A stretch of 15,305 bases of DNA, from the NCBI GenBank assembly GCA_028868335.1, contig JAGWUU010000039.1:1-15305 (forward strand), read 5' to 3'. The stretch comes from Sphingomonadales bacterium (GTDB taxonomy: Bacteria > Pseudomonadota > Alphaproteobacteria > Sphingomonadales > Sphingomonadaceae). Of the stretch, positions 1-7,166 are shown one piece after another. The position numbers and the translations under genes were made by a program. Under the pieces are notes generated by a model. That model worked only from the letters and a program-made list of their open reading frames with translations, was not told the DNA's origin and made no database searches. Every line of letters starts with the position of its first letter. The stretch's first letter is position 1.

Positions 1-1157
1 ATATGATTGCCTGCCGAATCCACGAAATTCTGATACCCGGCGATGCCTCCCGCGGACGCGTAATAGGCATCATAATATTCCGCGTAGTCGGTATAGTCAC
101 TTTCCTGATAATCCTTACGGTCAAGGTAAGCGCCAGCATAGGTGACGTCCCAATTACCCAGTTTGCCTTCGATGGTCAGCGCGGCCTGGATGAAGCGGTC
201 GTGGCGGCGTTCCGGGAAAAAGCGCTGAATCTGAAAATCTTTCAGCGATTTGTCGAAAGCGAAGGTGCCGTTTGCGCGCATTTCCTGATAGAGAATTGTG
301 GGCGTGACGGTCCAGTTACCGTCAAGATCAACCTTGAGCGCGGCGCGGCCGCCCCAGGTGTCGGTGGTATTGTAATCCTTCTTGACGTAGGCCGCGTTGC
401 TGACCGCGACGCCGCCATTGGTCGCGGGCGGACAGGCGGTCGGATTTGTTTCGGGCAGGAAGCTGCGGCATCCCGGGACGTTGTCGATGTAACCAGCGTC
501 CTTCTGGTAGAAACCCACCACGCGCAGCGCCATGCTCTGGTTCAGCGGCGCGTTGATCATGCCTTCCAGCTTGCCGCCCCAACCGCCGTGATCGACCTTG
601 TTGACCTCGCCATCGACGCGGCCGTCAAAGCCCGCCGTGCTCGGCTTGTTGGTGATGATTCGGATCGTGCCCGCTTCCGACGAGGCGCCGTAGAGCGTGC
701 CCTGCGGACCCGAGAGACTTTCGATGCGGGCGATGTCGTAGATGTGGACGTCGAGGTTGCCGCCGATCGTCGTCACCGGCTGTTCGTCAAGATAGACGCC
801 GACCGAGGGCAGCGAGCCCGAGTGGTTGCCGTCACCGCCCGATGCGACGCCGCGCATGTAGATCAGGTTCGAACCCGGCGCGCCGCTTGACTGGAACGAC
901 ACCGAGGGGAGCTGTTGGGCATAGCCCTTGAAGTCCGAGATATTGAGTTGATCGAGCTTCTGCGTCCCTAGCGCCTGGATCGAGATCGGCACGCTCTGGA
1001 GGCTTTCCGAACGCTTCTGCGCGGTGACGACGATCTCGGTCGGGTCGACGTTGCTGGCGGCGGGAGCCTTTGCTTCCTGGGCCAGGGCCGGTGCGGAAAC
1101 GATTGCGGTGGTGGTGAGCAGCGCCGTGAATGCGGCGCGGCGACAGTTATAGCGCAT
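1..1157 (-). CDS. TonB-dependent outer-membrane receptor, N-terminal part (3' end outside window)
   Basis: Outer-membrane active transporter that imports a ligand (iron complex, sugar, peptide or other) using TonB energy; the substrate cannot be told from what is visible. The first 385 codons are open to the left edge. Residues 1-26 form a signal peptide ending APALA before Q27. EIVVTAQ at 41-47 is a TonB box. The plug domain follows, with SVPISIQAL at 55-63, MRGV at 101-104 and GPQGTLYGASSEAGTIRIIT at 150-169, all hallmarks of the family. Beta-barrel strands with alternating aromatic residues begin near residue 185. Members are usually 700-900 aa, so about half is missing. The ATG at 1157 is chosen because it starts the signal peptide and has GGGGAAG a few bases upstream. 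The sulfotransferase gene lies 108 bases upstream on the same strand; a TTGACG hexamer (minus strand, 1219-1214) in that gap could be a -35, but no convincing -10 was seen. Confidence 0.93.
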   Translation of the reverse strand, partial: MRYNCRRAAFTALLTTTAIVSAPALAQEAKAPAASNVDPTEIVVTAQKRSESLQSVPISIQALGTQKLDQLNISDFKGYAQQLPSVSFQSSGAPGSNLIYMRGVASGGDGNHSGSLPSVGVYLDEQPVTTIGGNLDVHIYDIARIESLSGPQGTLYGASSEAGTIRIITNKPSTAGFDGRVDGEVNKVDHGGWGGKLEGMINAPLNQSMALRVVGFYQKDAGYIDNVPGCRSFLPETNPTACPPATNGGVAVSNAAYVKKDYNTTDTWGGRAALKVDLDGNWTVTPTILYQEMRANGTFAFDKSLKDFQIQRFFPERRHDRFIQAALTIEGKLGNWDVTYAGAYLDRKDYQESDYTDYAEYYDAYYASAGGIAGYQNFVDSAGNH

Positions 1158-1265
1158 GCAACTTCCCCGTTTGCATTTTATCGATGGGAGACACTGATTC
1201 CGGACTCGTTCAGCGTCAAGCCACCAGCCAAAATCCGCTAACTATCGCACCTATGCGTTGCACAA

Positions 1266-2894
1266 TTACCACGCTGGCGGAACGTCCGGATATTGCTCAA
1301 GCACGGGGCCCAGCGCATCGCGGAGCGGATCGAGGTAATCGGAAAACGGTTTCCAGGCCTCCGTCCCTTCGCGAAAGATCGGCTGGCGGACCTGTTCGGA
1401 ACTCGGCGTCCGCACGGCGCGATCGTTCTCGTAGAAGGCCAGACACCCTTCCTCGAACGGCAAGCCGCAATAGGCGAGCAGCGAGCGTACCTGAGCCTCG
1501 GTATCCTCCACCATGTTTTCGTAGATCACCCGGTGAACCCGGCCAGGCAGCACCCGGTCGATGTGCGCCATCAGCCGAACATAGTCGGCATAGTAGCGCC
1601 CCATGTCGTCAAGGCTGTAACTGAAGCCCTGCCCCTTCGCGAAGTGCTGCTTGAAATTCGAGAAGCCGCAACTCAACGGATGGCGCCGTGCATCGATGAT
1701 CCGGGCGTTCGGCAGGATCAGGTGGATAAACGGCACGTTGACCCAGTTGTTGGGCAGCTTGTCGATGAAGAACGGCCGGGCCGTCTTGCGTTGGATGCGG
1801 GTGCGCTGGAGAAATTCCTCGCCAAGACCGCGCAGGGCTTCGCCATCCAGGTCCGCCAGCGACTGCGGATAGGATCGGTTCCGCCGGACCAGCGCGGGAA
1901 TGTCCTGCAGCTCGGTCGTCCCTTCGACCTGACTGTGGCTTGAGAGGATCTGCTCGAGCAAGGTGGAGCCGGCTCGCGGCATCCCGACAATGAAGACCGG
2001 GTCCGGCGCATCGCAGCCTTGCCCTGCGCGCGCGGCAAGGAACTCCGGCGTGAACGTCGCGATCGAGCGGTCGACCAGAGAGGTGATCAGGCCCGGGTCA
2101 TAGTCGATCAGCGACCGGCGCAGCGCATTCCCGGCGGAATAGTGCGCGAAGGCGGATTCCGTCTGCTTGCGGTCCTCGAAGGCTTTGCCCAGCGCAAAGT
2201 CGATGTGGAACCGGTCGTCGTCTGCAAGGTCTGGCGCGGTCAGGGCCGCTTCCATCCCCGCGATGTCCGCATCGGTGAATTTCACGGTCTTGAGATTGGC
2301 AAGGCTCCACCAGGTTTCCCCCAGCGTGGGCATGATCTCCAGCGAGCGACGATAGGCGGTGACCCCTTCGTCGAGCCTGCCGACGGTCTTGAGCACATGG
2401 CCATAACTCATCCAGACGCGCGGCTGGTTGGGCGCGCGGGCCAGCACGTTCCGGTAAACTTCCACCGCATCGTCAAAGTCCCCCAACCGGCTGAGCGCGG
2501 CCGCGTGGAGATTGCCGAAACCGGCATTACCCGGCTCCTCCGAGATGACCCTGTTCAGTTCCTCGATGGCCTCGACCGCACGGTTCTGGCGATAGAGTAC
2601 CAGTGCCAGATTGGCCCGGGCTGCGGTGAAGGCCGGGGACAATTCCAGCGCGCGGCGCAGCAGGTTTTCCGCGTCCTTGTTGCGCCCGATCCGCCCGGCC
2701 AGTTCCGCGAACAGGCGGATCGCGGCGACATCGTAAGGGTCTTCCTTGAGGTGCGCGCGCAACAGAGGCTCGGCGCGCGGCAGGTCATTGTCGTTCATCG
2801 CCATCGCCGCCTCGATAAGGCGGGGGTGGTACTGGCCGAGGCGTGAGAGCCAGGACTGGTCGGTTGCTGGAGTCATTGCCCGCGCAAGAAACAT
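1266..2894 (-). CDS. TPR-repeat sulfotransferase
   Basis: 542 aa. Predicted cytosolic enzyme transferring sulfate from PAPS to an unknown acceptor. Residues about 30-200 are a run of tetratricopeptide-like helix pairs (for example AENLLRRALELSPAF and AVEVYRNVLARAPNQ), a protein- or peptide-binding scaffold. The C-terminal half is a sulfotransferase domain: the 5'-phosphosulfate loop is at 303-315 (VGMPRAGSTLLEQ), FIDKLPNNW is at 376-384, and the 3'-phosphate site is at 404-414 (RHPLSCGFSNF). No signal peptide or membrane segment is seen. The ATG at 2894 is not backed by a clear Shine-Dalgarno site; ATG 2876 (residue 7) is an alternative. The gene lies upstream of the TonB receptor on the same strand and is divergent from the amino-acid transporter with a 55-base gap. 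The fold assignment is strong; the acceptor is unknown. The TPR part suggests a protein or peptide acceptor, which is inference. Confidence 0.9.
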   Translation of the reverse strand: MFLARAMTPATDQSWLSRLGQYHPRLIEAAMAMNDNDLPRAEPLLRAHLKEDPYDVAAIRLFAELAGRIGRNKDAENLLRRALELSPAFTAARANLALVLYRQNRAVEAIEELNRVISEEPGNAGFGNLHAAALSRLGDFDDAVEVYRNVLARAPNQPRVWMSYGHVLKTVGRLDEGVTAYRRSLEIMPTLGETWWSLANLKTVKFTDADIAGMEAALTAPDLADDDRFHIDFALGKAFEDRKQTESAFAHYSAGNALRRSLIDYDPGLITSLVDRSIATFTPEFLAARAGQGCDAPDPVFIVGMPRAGSTLLEQILSSHSQVEGTTELQDIPALVRRNRSYPQSLADLDGEALRGLGEEFLQRTRIQRKTARPFFIDKLPNNWVNVPFIHLILPNARIIDARRHPLSCGFSNFKQHFAKGQGFSYSLDDMGRYYADYVRLMAHIDRVLPGRVHRVIYENMVEDTEAQVRSLLAYCGLPFEEGCLAFYENDRAVRTPSSEQVRQPIFREGTEAWKPFSDYLDPLRDALGPVLEQYPDVPPAW

Positions 2895-2949
2895 GGTGAC
2901 GCGCCGGGATCAAGCGATAGGTTAAGGACAGACGATCGGGGAGACTGGT

Positions 2950-4257
2950 GTGGACGTCACCAAGGGACGCACTTTGGGGTTCTGGGCGGTGCTGGCGCTG
3001 TGCGTCGGCAACATGATCGGATCGGGGATCTATCTGCTTCCCGGCACTCTGGCTCCGCTGGGGTGGAACCAGCTCATCGGTTGGCTGGTAACCATCGGAG
3101 GCGCGCTGGCCCTGTCGGTGGTCTTTGCCCGCCTCAGCGCCAAGGTGCCGCGCGCAGGCGGCCCCTATGCCTATGCCGACGCGGCATTTGGACCTCAGGC
3201 GGGCTTCGTCACCGCCTGGTCGTACTGGGTTATGACCTGGGTTGGGAATGGCGCGATTGCCGTGGCGGTCGTCAGCAACCTCAGCCTGATCTTTCCGGCG
3301 ATCGGCACGATCGAGGGTCTGCCCGCGTTGCTGGCTGTGGGCTGCGTCTGGTTGCTCACCCTGATCAACATCGCCGGCGTCAGGGCCGCCGGGCGCGTGC
3401 AGGAAGTCACGACCGTACTCAAGGTTCTGCCTCTGGTCGCGCTGATCCTGCTGGCGCTCTACCTTCTGATCGGCGGAGCCCCGCGTGCGCCTGATCCCGG
3501 CGTGACCATCACGTCAGGCCATGTCGCGGCGGCGGCAGCGCTGACCTTCTGGGGCTTCCTTGGCCTCGAATCCGGAACCGTTCCGGCGGACAAGGTTGAC
3601 AACCCGCAGCGCAACGTACCGCGGGCGACCCTGATCGGAGTGACGCTCACAGGCCTGATCTATTTCGGCATTTCGCTCGCCTTCGCGCTCTTTATGCCCG
3701 TGAGGGAAGCCGCAAGCTCGCCCGCTCCGGTTGCCGATTTCCTCGGCCACTACTTTGGCGGCGGCGTCGCCCGCGTGGTTGCATTGTTCGCCGCGATCAG
3801 CGCCTTTGGGGCGCTCAACGGCTGGATTCTCGTCCAGGGAGAAATGCCCTGGGCCATGGCGCGCGGCGGGGTGTTCCCACGGTGGTTCGCCACGGAAAGC
3901 CGGAGCGGAACGCCATTGCGCGGACACATTCTGTCCAGCTCGCTGCTGACCGCCCTCACCTTGATGAACTACCAGAAGGGCATGGCGAGCCTGTTCGAGA
4001 CCATTGCCTCGATCAGCCTCGCCGCCGGTCTGCTTGCCTACTTGATGAGCGCCCTTGCCGCCTTGAAGCTGCTTCCCGGCGAACGCGGGCTTGCTGCCGC
4101 CGCCGTGATCGCCGCGCTATTCACCTTGTGGGCCGAGTGGGGCCTCGGCCTTTCCGCGCTGGGCTGGGGAGCAGTGCTGGTCGTGCTTGGCCTGCCCGTT
4201 TACTGGATGGTCAGGACCGCAGGATCTTCCGGATCATCGGCCGGTCAGCAAGGATAG
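2950..4257 (+). CDS. APC-superfamily amino-acid transporter, AdiC-like
   Basis: 435 aa inner-membrane amino-acid permease or exchanger with about 12 hydrophobic segments. The TM1 motif GNMIGSGIYLLPG is at 20-32, the usual GSG substrate-binding break of the family. The residues that bind arginine/agmatine in E. coli AdiC (Y93, N101, W202, E208, W293, recalled from the family literature) have counterparts here at one residue less: Y92, N100, W201, E207 and W292, in the contexts WSYWVMTWVGN, FWGFLGLESG and ALNGWILVQG. Length is close to AdiC (445 aa). The start is GTG at 2950, with GGGGAGA at 2938-2944 giving 5-base spacing. The 3' end overlaps the convergent FAD-oxidoreductase gene by 47 bases (4211-4257). 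No decarboxylase or deiminase is nearby, so a role in acid resistance is not supported. Uptake or exchange of a basic amino acid or amine is the best guess. Confidence 0.9.
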   Translation: MDVTKGRTLGFWAVLALCVGNMIGSGIYLLPGTLAPLGWNQLIGWLVTIGGALALSVVFARLSAKVPRAGGPYAYADAAFGPQAGFVTAWSYWVMTWVGNGAIAVAVVSNLSLIFPAIGTIEGLPALLAVGCVWLLTLINIAGVRAAGRVQEVTTVLKVLPLVALILLALYLLIGGAPRAPDPGVTITSGHVAAAAALTFWGFLGLESGTVPADKVDNPQRNVPRATLIGVTLTGLIYFGISLAFALFMPVREAASSPAPVADFLGHYFGGGVARVVALFAAISAFGALNGWILVQGEMPWAMARGGVFPRWFATESRSGTPLRGHILSSSLLTALTLMNYQKGMASLFETIASISLAAGLLAYLMSALAALKLLPGERGLAAAAVIAALFTLWAEWGLGLSALGWGAVLVVLGLPVYWMVRTAGSSGSSAGQQG

Positions 4258-5809
4258 CGTGCGCGGCGTTGTGGCCGGGCGCGCCGGTCACGCCGCCGCC
4301 CGGATGGGTTCCCGCGCCACACATGTAGAGCCCCTTGATCGGGCCGCGATAGTCGCCGTGGCCCAGCACCGGGCGCGCTGCCCAAAGCTGGTCGATCCCC
4401 ATCGACCCGTGCATGATGTCGCCGCCGATCAGCCCAAACTTGCGCTCAAGATCAAGCGGCGAATGGATCTGCCGGGCGATCACCGCCTGCTTGAAGTTGG
4501 GCGCATGATCGGTGACGGTGTCGATGATCAGGTCCGCCACCGCCTCGCGGTGCGTGTCCCAATCGACATTGGGATCGAACTGCTGGCAAAACAGGCTGGC
4601 GACATGCTGGCCGGGAGGGGCAAGGCTGTCGTCGACGGTCGAGGGGATCTTGATCTCGACGATCGGCTTCTTAGACCAGCCGTGCTGCTGGGCATCGATG
4701 AACGCCTGATCCATGTAGTCCATGCCCGGTGCGATGATGATCCCGGCGGTGTGGTGTTCAGCCTGCACCTTGCCGGGCAGGACCGTGAAATCGGGCAGCT
4801 CGGACAGTGCGACATTCATGCGGAAGGTGCCAGAGCAGGTCTTGAAGCCCTTGATCCGACGCTTGAAATCATCATCCAGATCGCCCTGATCGACGAGCTG
4901 GCGGTAGAGCAGCGCCGGTCCGGCGTTGGAGGCGACGATCGAAGCGGCGATCTCCTCACCGCTTTCCAGCTTCACCCCCTGGACCTTGCCATTGTTCACC
5001 AACACCTGCGCAACGGGCGCCTCAAGGCTGATCTCCACCCCCGCATCCTCGCAGGCGCGCGCCATCGCCTGGGTGATCGCGCCCATCCCGCCGACCGAGT
5101 GACCCCAGGCGCCCAGCTTGCCGTTGACCTCGCCAAAGACGTGGTGAAGCAGGACATAGGCGCTGCCCGGGGTCGAAACCCCGGCATAGTTCCCCACCAC
5201 CGCGTCGAAGGCGAAGGCGGACTTGACGCAGTCGTTCTCGTACCACCCGTCAAGGAACTGGCGGGCGGACTTGGTGAAGATGTCGAGCAGGTCGCGCTGG
5301 ACCGATATGTCCATCTTCGCCATCGGCCAGCCCTGCTTGGCCGCCGCAATCAGCGAGCTGACACCGCCGCCGACATTGGGAGGTATCTGCAAGCTGAGGT
5401 CGCGCAATACGTTGGCGACCTTTTCCAGCGCCGCATCATAGTGGGGATAGGCCTCGGCGTCCTTCTTCGAGAACCGCGCGAACTCCGCCTCGGTCCGGCC
5501 CGCAGCGCCGCCAAGCTTGAGGTAGTCGTTTTCGAACGGGAAGAAGTTGGAAATCGTCCGCTCGATCACGCGGTAGCCGTAATCGTGCAGCTTCATGTCC
5601 GCGATCACCTTGGGGCGCAGCAGGCTGACCGTATAGCTGGCAGTGGAGTTGCGGAAGCCGGGATGGAACTCCTCGGTCACCGCCGCGCCGCCGACGATGT
5701 GACGGCGTTCCAGCACCCGCACCCGCATTCCCGCCTTGGCGAGGTAAAAGGCGCAAACGAGGCCGTTGTGGCCCCCGCCGATGATCACTGCGTCATAGGT
5801 CTTGGTCAT
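4211..5809 (-). CDS. FAD-dependent oxidoreductase, phytoene-desaturase/PYROXD2-like (COG1233)
   Basis: 532 aa flavoprotein of the carotenoid-desaturase/amine-oxidase superfold. The N-terminal dinucleotide-binding motif GGGHNG is at 11-16, with an acidic residue (E34 in VLERR) that would bind the adenosine ribose, then GGAAVTEEFHPGF, the typical second FAD stretch. The C-terminal FAD motif spans about 494-520 (MCGAGTHPGGGVTGAPGHN). Length fits the bacterial relatives of human PYROXD2 (often annotated NAD(P)/FAD-dependent oxidoreductase). The start has AAGGAG at 5825-5820 with 10-base spacing. It lies downstream of the Rieske oxygenase gene on the same strand, 112 bases away and separated by a palindromic repeat doublet, so co-transcription is likely but possibly attenuated. 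The substrate is unknown. No other carotenoid gene is in the window, so a carotenoid role is not supported. It does not resemble the usual ferredoxin-reductase partner of Rieske oxygenases. Confidence 0.88.
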   Translation of the reverse strand: MTKTYDAVIIGGGHNGLVCAFYLAKAGMRVRVLERRHIVGGAAVTEEFHPGFRNSTASYTVSLLRPKVIADMKLHDYGYRVIERTISNFFPFENDYLKLGGAAGRTEAEFARFSKKDAEAYPHYDAALEKVANVLRDLSLQIPPNVGGGVSSLIAAAKQGWPMAKMDISVQRDLLDIFTKSARQFLDGWYENDCVKSAFAFDAVVGNYAGVSTPGSAYVLLHHVFGEVNGKLGAWGHSVGGMGAITQAMARACEDAGVEISLEAPVAQVLVNNGKVQGVKLESGEEIAASIVASNAGPALLYRQLVDQGDLDDDFKRRIKGFKTCSGTFRMNVALSELPDFTVLPGKVQAEHHTAGIIIAPGMDYMDQAFIDAQQHGWSKKPIVEIKIPSTVDDSLAPPGQHVASLFCQQFDPNVDWDTHREAVADLIIDTVTDHAPNFKQAVIARQIHSPLDLERKFGLIGGDIMHGSMGIDQLWAARPVLGHGDYRGPIKGLYMCGAGTHPGGGVTGAPGHNAAHAILADRPMIRKILRS

Positions 5810-5830
5810 CGGAAACGGACTCCTTGTTTC

Positions 5831-5909
5831 GTCACCCCGGACTTGATCCGGGGTCCCGCCTGAAAGGTCGCGGGAGAGTAGCGGGATCCCGGGTCGAGCC
5901 CGGGATGAC
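5831..5909. repeat. Palindromic intergenic repeat doublet (REP/BIME-like)
   Basis: Two 29-base units at 5831-5859 and 5881-5909 are inverted copies of each other (24 of 29 positions match), separated by 21 bases. Each unit is itself a hairpin. In the left one CCCCGGA (5835-5841) pairs with TCCGGGG (5847-5853) around CTTGA; in the right one ATCCCGGG (5886-5893) pairs with CCCGGGAT (5899-5906) around TCGAG. The whole can also fold as one long cruciform. Similar GTCATCCCGG...CCGGGATCCCGC palindromes are dispersed between genes in sphingomonads and other alphaproteobacteria (recalled knowledge). Located in the mRNA between Rieske and FAD-oxidoreductase genes, it could stabilise or end the upstream message. 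There is no T-run, so it is not a canonical terminator. Confidence 0.85.
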
Positions 5910-5921
5910 GGATATATGGCT

Positions 5922-7103
5922 CTATCTCTTGCTCCACCCCGCCGCGGGCGCGAACGGCTGGCGGGCTTCGGGTATCAGCGCCCGGACCTTCCGGGCAAAG
6001 CTGCGCAGGCAGACCTCGCTGCTCGCCAGTGGACCGACGCCGTAAGTCTTGCTGGCCATGCCCTGCTGGACGCGAGTGATCAGCCAGGTGTCCTCGGCAT
6101 TGACCACGCGGTTGATGCGCCAGTTGGCGTAGCGCACCAGCTTCATTTCGCGGCGGCTGTCCGGCAGGCAATAGGCCACCTCGCGCAGGATGCAGGTGGT
6201 CGGGCTGATCGGCAGCCACTGCATGAAATCGATCTGGTCGGCGTAGATGTCGAAGGCCATGTTCGGCCACAGCTTGTAGTACAGCCAGCGGCCGTGCGCC
6301 TCGGCTGGCAGGTGATCGACCCGCGGCATGTGGGCGGCATAGAACTGTTCCCAGAAGTTCTGCCTATCGGTCCGCGCGACGTCGCCATAGAGCCGGTCGG
6401 CCCAGCCGTGCGCCTCGATGCGATAGGTCTTGCCGACAAGGCGCGTCAGCCCGTCATGCGCGACCGGGATGTGGAGATTGTCGGAATAGTTGTCGCCCAC
6501 GTTCTTCCAGTTGACCGCGCGCGGGCGCAGCCGGACATCGCCCATCGGATGCATGTCCTCGAAACGGTATTGCGCCACCTCTGCCTCGAACGGCGCCATC
6601 ATCGCGGCGACCGAGGGAAATCCGCCATCCTCAAGCCGCACGAAAACGAAGCCGTGCCAGATCTCCACCGCGACCGGGACCAGGCCGTTGTCCTCAAGCT
6701 TGAGCGTCGGGTATTCGCTCTTCATCGGCACCCCGCTGAGGCGCCCGTCATTCTCATAGGCCCAGGCGTGATAGGGGCAGACCAGCTTCCTGGCGCAGCC
6801 CGTGGGCCCCTCTACCAGCCGCATCGCGCGGTGGCGGCAGACGTTGGTGAACGCCCGCACCTGCCCGTCATCGCCCCGGATGACGATCACGCTTTCCCCG
6901 CAGTAGTCGATCGTGCGGTAGTCCCCGGCGTTGGGGACTTCATTGAGGTGACAAACGATCTGCCAGCTTGGCCGAATCACCTGATCCATCTCGAGCGCGA
7001 AAAATTCGGGGTCGGTGTAGATCCAGCCGGGCAGGCTGAAATCGGCGTCGGGATCGACGTCGACAGCCGCTATTTCCGCGAAGGCATGATCGAGTTTTCC
7101 CAT
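5922..7103 (-). CDS. Rieske non-heme iron oxygenase, alpha subunit
   Basis: 393 aa catalytic subunit of a Rieske-type mono- or dioxygenase, which uses O2 and electrons from a reductase to hydroxylate or demethylate a substrate. The Rieske [2Fe-2S] ligands are C89, H91, C109 and H112 (CRH, 17 residues, CPYH). The mononuclear iron site is H211 and H216 in DNYSDNLHIPVAH, with D338 in NAEDTWLITRVQQGM as the third ligand; D208 is the bridging acid between the two metal centres. The ED..LI..VQ.G pattern and overall size resemble the choline, glycine-betaine and carnitine monooxygenase branch, where the bridging acid is usually Glu; here it is Asp, as in aromatic dioxygenases. The ATG at 7103 is chosen because the reading frame upstream overlaps the divergent regulator and lacks family-like sequence. 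No beta subunit, ferredoxin or reductase is adjacent. Divergent from a BetI-like regulator across a palindrome, so probably repressed by it. Confidence 0.92.
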   Translation of the reverse strand: MGKLDHAFAEIAAVDVDPDADFSLPGWIYTDPEFFALEMDQVIRPSWQIVCHLNEVPNAGDYRTIDYCGESVIVIRGDDGQVRAFTNVCRHRAMRLVEGPTGCARKLVCPYHAWAYENDGRLSGVPMKSEYPTLKLEDNGLVPVAVEIWHGFVFVRLEDGGFPSVAAMMAPFEAEVAQYRFEDMHPMGDVRLRPRAVNWKNVGDNYSDNLHIPVAHDGLTRLVGKTYRIEAHGWADRLYGDVARTDRQNFWEQFYAAHMPRVDHLPAEAHGRWLYYKLWPNMAFDIYADQIDFMQWLPISPTTCILREVAYCLPDSRREMKLVRYANWRINRVVNAEDTWLITRVQQGMASKTYGVGPLASSEVCLRSFARKVRALIPEARQPFAPAAGWSKR

Positions 7104-7126
7104 GGCCGTACTACGAGTCCCGATTG

Positions 7127-7150
7127 CTTGTTGGACATTCGTACAACAAG
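7127..7150. promoter_or_regulatory. Candidate TetR/BetI-type operator palindrome
   Basis: An imperfect 24-bp inverted repeat with 10-base arms CTTGTTGGAC and GTACAACAAG around ATTC; only one arm position (7134/7143) fails to pair. It sits in the 63-base gap between the divergent Rieske oxygenase gene (start 7103) and the BetI-like regulator (start 7167). Size, symmetry and position are what is expected for the operator of the adjacent TetR-family protein controlling both genes. Binding is inferred, not shown. Confidence 0.6.
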
Positions 7151-7159
7151 TGATAGAGT
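7131..7159 (+). promoter_or_regulatory. Possible promoter of the TetR regulator gene
   Basis: TTGGAC at 7131-7136 and TAGAGT at 7154-7159 are spaced 17 bases, giving a weak sigma-70-like pair. The -35 lies inside the candidate operator, so bound repressor would block it. Transcription would begin close to the GTG start at 7167, implying a very short or absent leader. On the opposite strand TTGCAC (7166-7161) and TACGAA (7143-7138), also 17 apart, could serve the Rieske gene. Both matches are weak. Confidence 0.3.
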
Positions 7160-7166
7160 CGTGCAA

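Noticed and set aside
3..890. Long plus-strand open frame at the left edge
   Set aside because: It is antisense to the TonB-dependent receptor, whose minus-strand translation has a signal peptide, TonB box and plug motifs. The plus frame shows no recognisable domain and reflects high GC at third positions.
1192..1219. Promoter for the TonB receptor (TTGACG on the minus strand)
   Set aside because: The -35-like hexamer is good, but the sequence 17 bases downstream (CAGTGT) is a poor -10, so it was noted only in the gene entry.
4187..5863. 558-codon plus-strand open frame
   Set aside because: It is antisense to the FAD oxidoreductase, has low-complexity Arg/Asp/Val-rich composition with no motifs, and its end (TPDLIRGPA) is a translated palindromic repeat.
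5831..5909. Reading the palindrome doublet as a CRISPR array or attachment site
   Set aside because: There are only two units in inverted orientation, each internally palindromic, with no spacer series and no integrase or cas gene nearby.
5916..7166. N-terminal extension of the TetR regulator reading frame
   Set aside because: It runs antisense through the whole Rieske oxygenase gene; the regulator's helix-turn-helix starts about 35 residues after the GTG at 7167, as normal for the family.
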